Made by a program: the position numbers and the translations under genes
Origin: an uncultured Eubacterium sp.
GTDB taxonomy: Bacteria > Bacillota > Clostridia > Lachnospirales > Lachnospiraceae
Assembly (NCBI GenBank): GCA_910577295.1
Contig: CAJTLS010000004.1
Coordinates: 34,604 to 98,603, forward strand
Direction: 5' to 3'
Length of the DNA stretch: 64,000 bases
Shown here: piece after piece, positions 62,332 to 64,000 of the stretch
Layout: every line of letters begins with the position of its first letter
How positions within the stretch are numbered: position 1 is the stretch's first letter
Notes under the pieces: model-generated
The model's database searches: none
What the model saw: the letters and a program-made list of their open reading frames with translations, nothing else
What the model was told of the DNA's origin: nothing

Positions 62332-63656
62332 AAAGGCAACAACAGACAATCGCAGCATGGGGATGTGTGACAGCATTAATAATGAGCTTGTTAGCGCCTG
62401 ATGGAGGCACTGTGGAAGCAAAGAAAAAGATGCCAAAATTAAGCAAAAAGAAAATCACTATGTCCCTGGGTAAATCAAAGACAATTAAAGTAAAAAACGG
62501 CAAGGGATATAAAGTAAGCTGGAAAAGTAAAAAGAAGAAGCTGGTAAGTGTAAAGAAAAAAGGAAAATACAGCGCCAGAATAAAAGCTAAAAAGGCGGGC
62601 TCTGCAAAAGTTATCGCCACGTTAAAAAGAGGTAAGAAGCGTTACAAACTTACCTGTAAGGTAAAGGTTACAAGAAGAAACGATACGGGTAATACGAGAA
62701 CGACACCGGATTCCAATGCGCAGTGGACAGCGCCGACGTCAACACCAACAATGACGCCAGTGACGACCGCGACGCCGACACCGATGACAACGGCAACGCC
62801 GATGCCGACGTCAACAGCAACGACAACGGCGACGTCAACTGCAACAACAACAGCGACGTCAACAGCAACGACAACGGCGACAACAACAGCGACGTCAACG
62901 GCAACGACAACGGCGACATCAACAGCGACGTCAACAGCCACGACAACGGCGACAACAACAGCGACGTCAACTGTGACGGTAACGTCAACACCAACGCCGA
63001 TAACGACTGCGACACCAACGCCGATAACAACGGCGACGCCAACGCCGGTGACAACAGCAACACCGACGCCGATAACGACCGCGACGGCAACAGCGACGGC
63101 GCCAACAAGAGAAGAGCCGTTGGATATAACACAGGCAGTATCCGGTGGCAATGGTAATCAAGTGAATATAGACAAAGAAAAAAATTGTGTGACAGCCGTT
63201 AATGTTTCATTTTTCTTTATCCCACTGCCGAAGAAAATTGCTTCCGGTGAAACAGTGCGATTGAAAATCAGTGGAGAGGATCGGAGCGATACCGGTTTTC
63301 GGGCATGGCTTTCAACGGCAGCGGACGATGTGAGCTGTGCATCCGAACAGTTAAAATCCACGGACAATAACATTCATGGTGCGTTCACATGGGATTTGAC
63401 ATTAACAACGAAAGCAGAAGCGCAATATTTAGAAATAAAAGGAATCTCTTTTAATCAAAACATAGAAGACCTGACGATAAATAGTGTGTCAGTGATTGAA
63501 ACGGAAGAGGAACCGACCGCGACCGCGACGGCGACAACAACGGCAACAGCAACAGCAACGGCGACAACAACGTCAACAGCGACGTCAACAGCCGAAGCAA
63601 CACCGACGACGGAACCGGATACATCGGAAGAATTTGTGAAAGTGCCGCGACATTGA
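62328..63656 (+). CDS. Secreted BIG2-like protein with Thr/Ala/Pro/Ser linker, frame broken at the 3' end
   Basis: 442 residues before the stop. Signal peptide (~1-31, IAAWGCVTALIMSLLAP, cut near VEA-K), then a lysine-rich BIG2-like domain (~35-115). A Thr-rich linker (~130-265) follows, then a beta-sandwich, carbohydrate-binding-like domain (~270-385) and a second Thr-rich linker. The last residues, FVKVPRH, break this pattern, while the -1 frame continues as a further domain to the window edge. It is translationally coupled to the peptidase gene by ATGA. The linker would be a natural O-glycosylation site, by analogy. Confidence 0.75.
   Translation: MKRQQQTIAAWGCVTALIMSLLAPDGGTVEAKKKMPKLSKKKITMSLGKSKTIKVKNGKGYKVSWKSKKKKLVSVKKKGKYSARIKAKKAGSAKVIATLKRGKKRYKLTCKVKVTRRNDTGNTRTTPDSNAQWTAPTSTPTMTPVTTATPTPMTTATPMPTSTATTTATSTATTTATSTATTTATTTATSTATTTATSTATSTATTTATTTATSTVTVTSTPTPITTATPTPITTATPTPVTTATPTPITTATATATAPTREEPLDITQAVSGGNGNQVNIDKEKNCVTAVNVSFFFIPLPKKIASGETVRLKISGEDRSDTGFRAWLSTAADDVSCASEQLKSTDNNIHGAFTWDLTLTTKAEAQYLEIKGISFNQNIEDLTINSVSVIETEEEPTATATATTTATATATATTTSTATSTAEATPTTEPDTSEEFVKVPRH
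62728..63105 (+). repeat. Trinucleotide-rich repeat coding a Thr/Ala/Pro/Ser linker
   Basis: Units built from ACN, GCN, TCA and CCG codons recur in 6- to 24-base blocks, such as GCGACGTCAACAGC and ACAACGGCGACG. The early part encodes TPTP-type sequence, the middle TATSTATTTAT-type and the end TPTPITTA-type. Repeat purity is high enough for slippage, and all units are multiples of three. Confidence 0.85.
63514..63606 (+). repeat. Second, shorter Thr/Ala/Ser linker repeat
   Basis: ACN/GCN codon blocks like those at 62728-63105 recur after the first binding-like domain, encoding TATATATTTATA-type sequence. The reading frame breaks shortly after it, near 63640. Confidence 0.8.
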
Positions 63657-64000
63657 TGGGAACAGCAGCGCTTGACGGCGAACCAGTTTACAACGAAGAC
63701 GGAAGCATGACATTTACCATGTGCAATCAATATGGAGGCGGAGGCGTCTGTCTCTTTATGAATAGTGACAAAGAGAAAATTGATTTGAGTGGTTACACAA
63801 AAGTGTTAATTGAGATTTCGGCAGAAGAATCAACGCCGTTATCGGTTTCCTACTATCCAGACGGAGCCGATTTCTGGTCAGATAGCACGTTGCTCGGTTA
63901 CGGAGACGCCGATGCGGAGAAGAAGACGCTTTCGTATTCTCTTTCTTCATTTTCCGGCAGCATGAATGCGCTCCGTGTGCGCTACAATTCATGGAATCTG
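63638..64000 (+). pseudogene. Out-of-frame continuation of the secreted protein, 3' end outside the window
   Basis: From about GAA at 63638, the -1 frame is open to the last base and encodes ~120 residues of a beta-rich, binding-like domain (ESAATLMGTAALDGEPVYNE, then MTFTMCNQYGGGGV, VLIEISAEE, LRVRYNSWNL). It has no RBS or signal of its own; an ATG at 63656 overlaps the upstream stop codon. A single missing base around 63625-63645, a sequencing error or a programmed -1 shift would join it to the gene at 62328. No canonical X XXY YYZ slippery heptamer is seen there. Confidence 0.65.

Noticed and set aside
62728..63105. CRISPR-like repeat array
   Set aside because: The repeats are short trinucleotide-based coding units with no unique spacers of constant length and no cas genes nearby.
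62642..63157. Long open frames on the minus strand and in the +2 frame across the Thr-rich linker
   Set aside because: They are products of the repetitive codon pattern, with Val/Ala-, Leu/Ser- or Asp/Asn-only composition, and no RBS or domain.

Overview
The window looks like a chromosomal segment from a low- to mid-GC anaerobic Firmicute, most likely a Lachnospiraceae member. The signs are a pyruvate formate-lyase locus, DUF6033-, DUF6472- and DUF2752-type small families, many BIG2-type cell-surface proteins with lysine-rich ends, AGGAGG-type ribosome-binding sites, and TTGACA/TATAAT promoters with 17-bp spacers. A good sigma-28 promoter suggests a motility regulon. No rRNA, tRNA, insertion sequence, prophage or CRISPR array was seen. 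No intergenic gap exceeds about 210 bases. Both window edges cut through genes for large secreted proteins.

Layout. 1-7293: end of a giant modular surface protein. 7455-10523: membrane metallophosphoesterase, DUF2752 protein, a short methyltransferase relic and a MATE exporter. 10641-13645: pflB-pflA. 13763-16062: O-acetylhomoserine sulfhydrylase and fructosamine-kinase-like protein. 16185-16910: DUF6033-like protein behind a sigma-28 promoter. 17104-18547: ECF sigma factor and its anti-sigma partner. 18619-21240: a TetM-like ribosomal GTPase fused to a Rae1/YacP-like NYN nuclease domain. 21369-26482: thioredoxin, thioredoxin reductase, an LRR surface protein and a BIG2 surface protein. 26457-27347 (minus): cytosolic-type subtilisin. 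27550-32289: MMPL transporter, exported LxxG-heptad coiled-coil protein and TetR regulator, with two identical palindromic operators at the promoter. 32489-41095: five-gene ABC operon, made of two exporters with cytosolic zinc-ribbon (one also PH-like) N-domains flanking a DUF1854 protein, followed by a BmrCD-like heterodimer. 41215-44026: cysK, a GHL10-type glycoside hydrolase with a BIG2 tail, and a PAP2 phosphatase. 44158-47318: membrane-anchored acidic protein of unknown function, DUF6472 protein, and a membrane-fused M15 peptidase. 47338-48264 (minus): divergent carbamate kinase. 48451-53429: beta-CASP RNase, EAL protein and an arylsulfotransferase-like protein. 53508-56031: transaldolase and split transketolase. 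56206-62331: aroA, argS, DUF815 ATPase, YqeG-type phosphatase and Xaa-Pro peptidase. 62328-64000: a secreted BIG2 protein with a Thr/Ala/Pro/Ser linker whose frame breaks near 63640.

The housekeeping genes outline a fermentative anaerobe: PFL, the non-oxidative pentose phosphate pathway feeding the shikimate pathway, and sulfide assimilation through two PLP enzymes. They are interleaved with cell-envelope and export modules. The strongest candidates for undescribed biology are the GTPase-NYN fusion, whose promoter lies inside a terminator-like hairpin, and the DUF1854/zinc-ribbon/PH-like ABC system.
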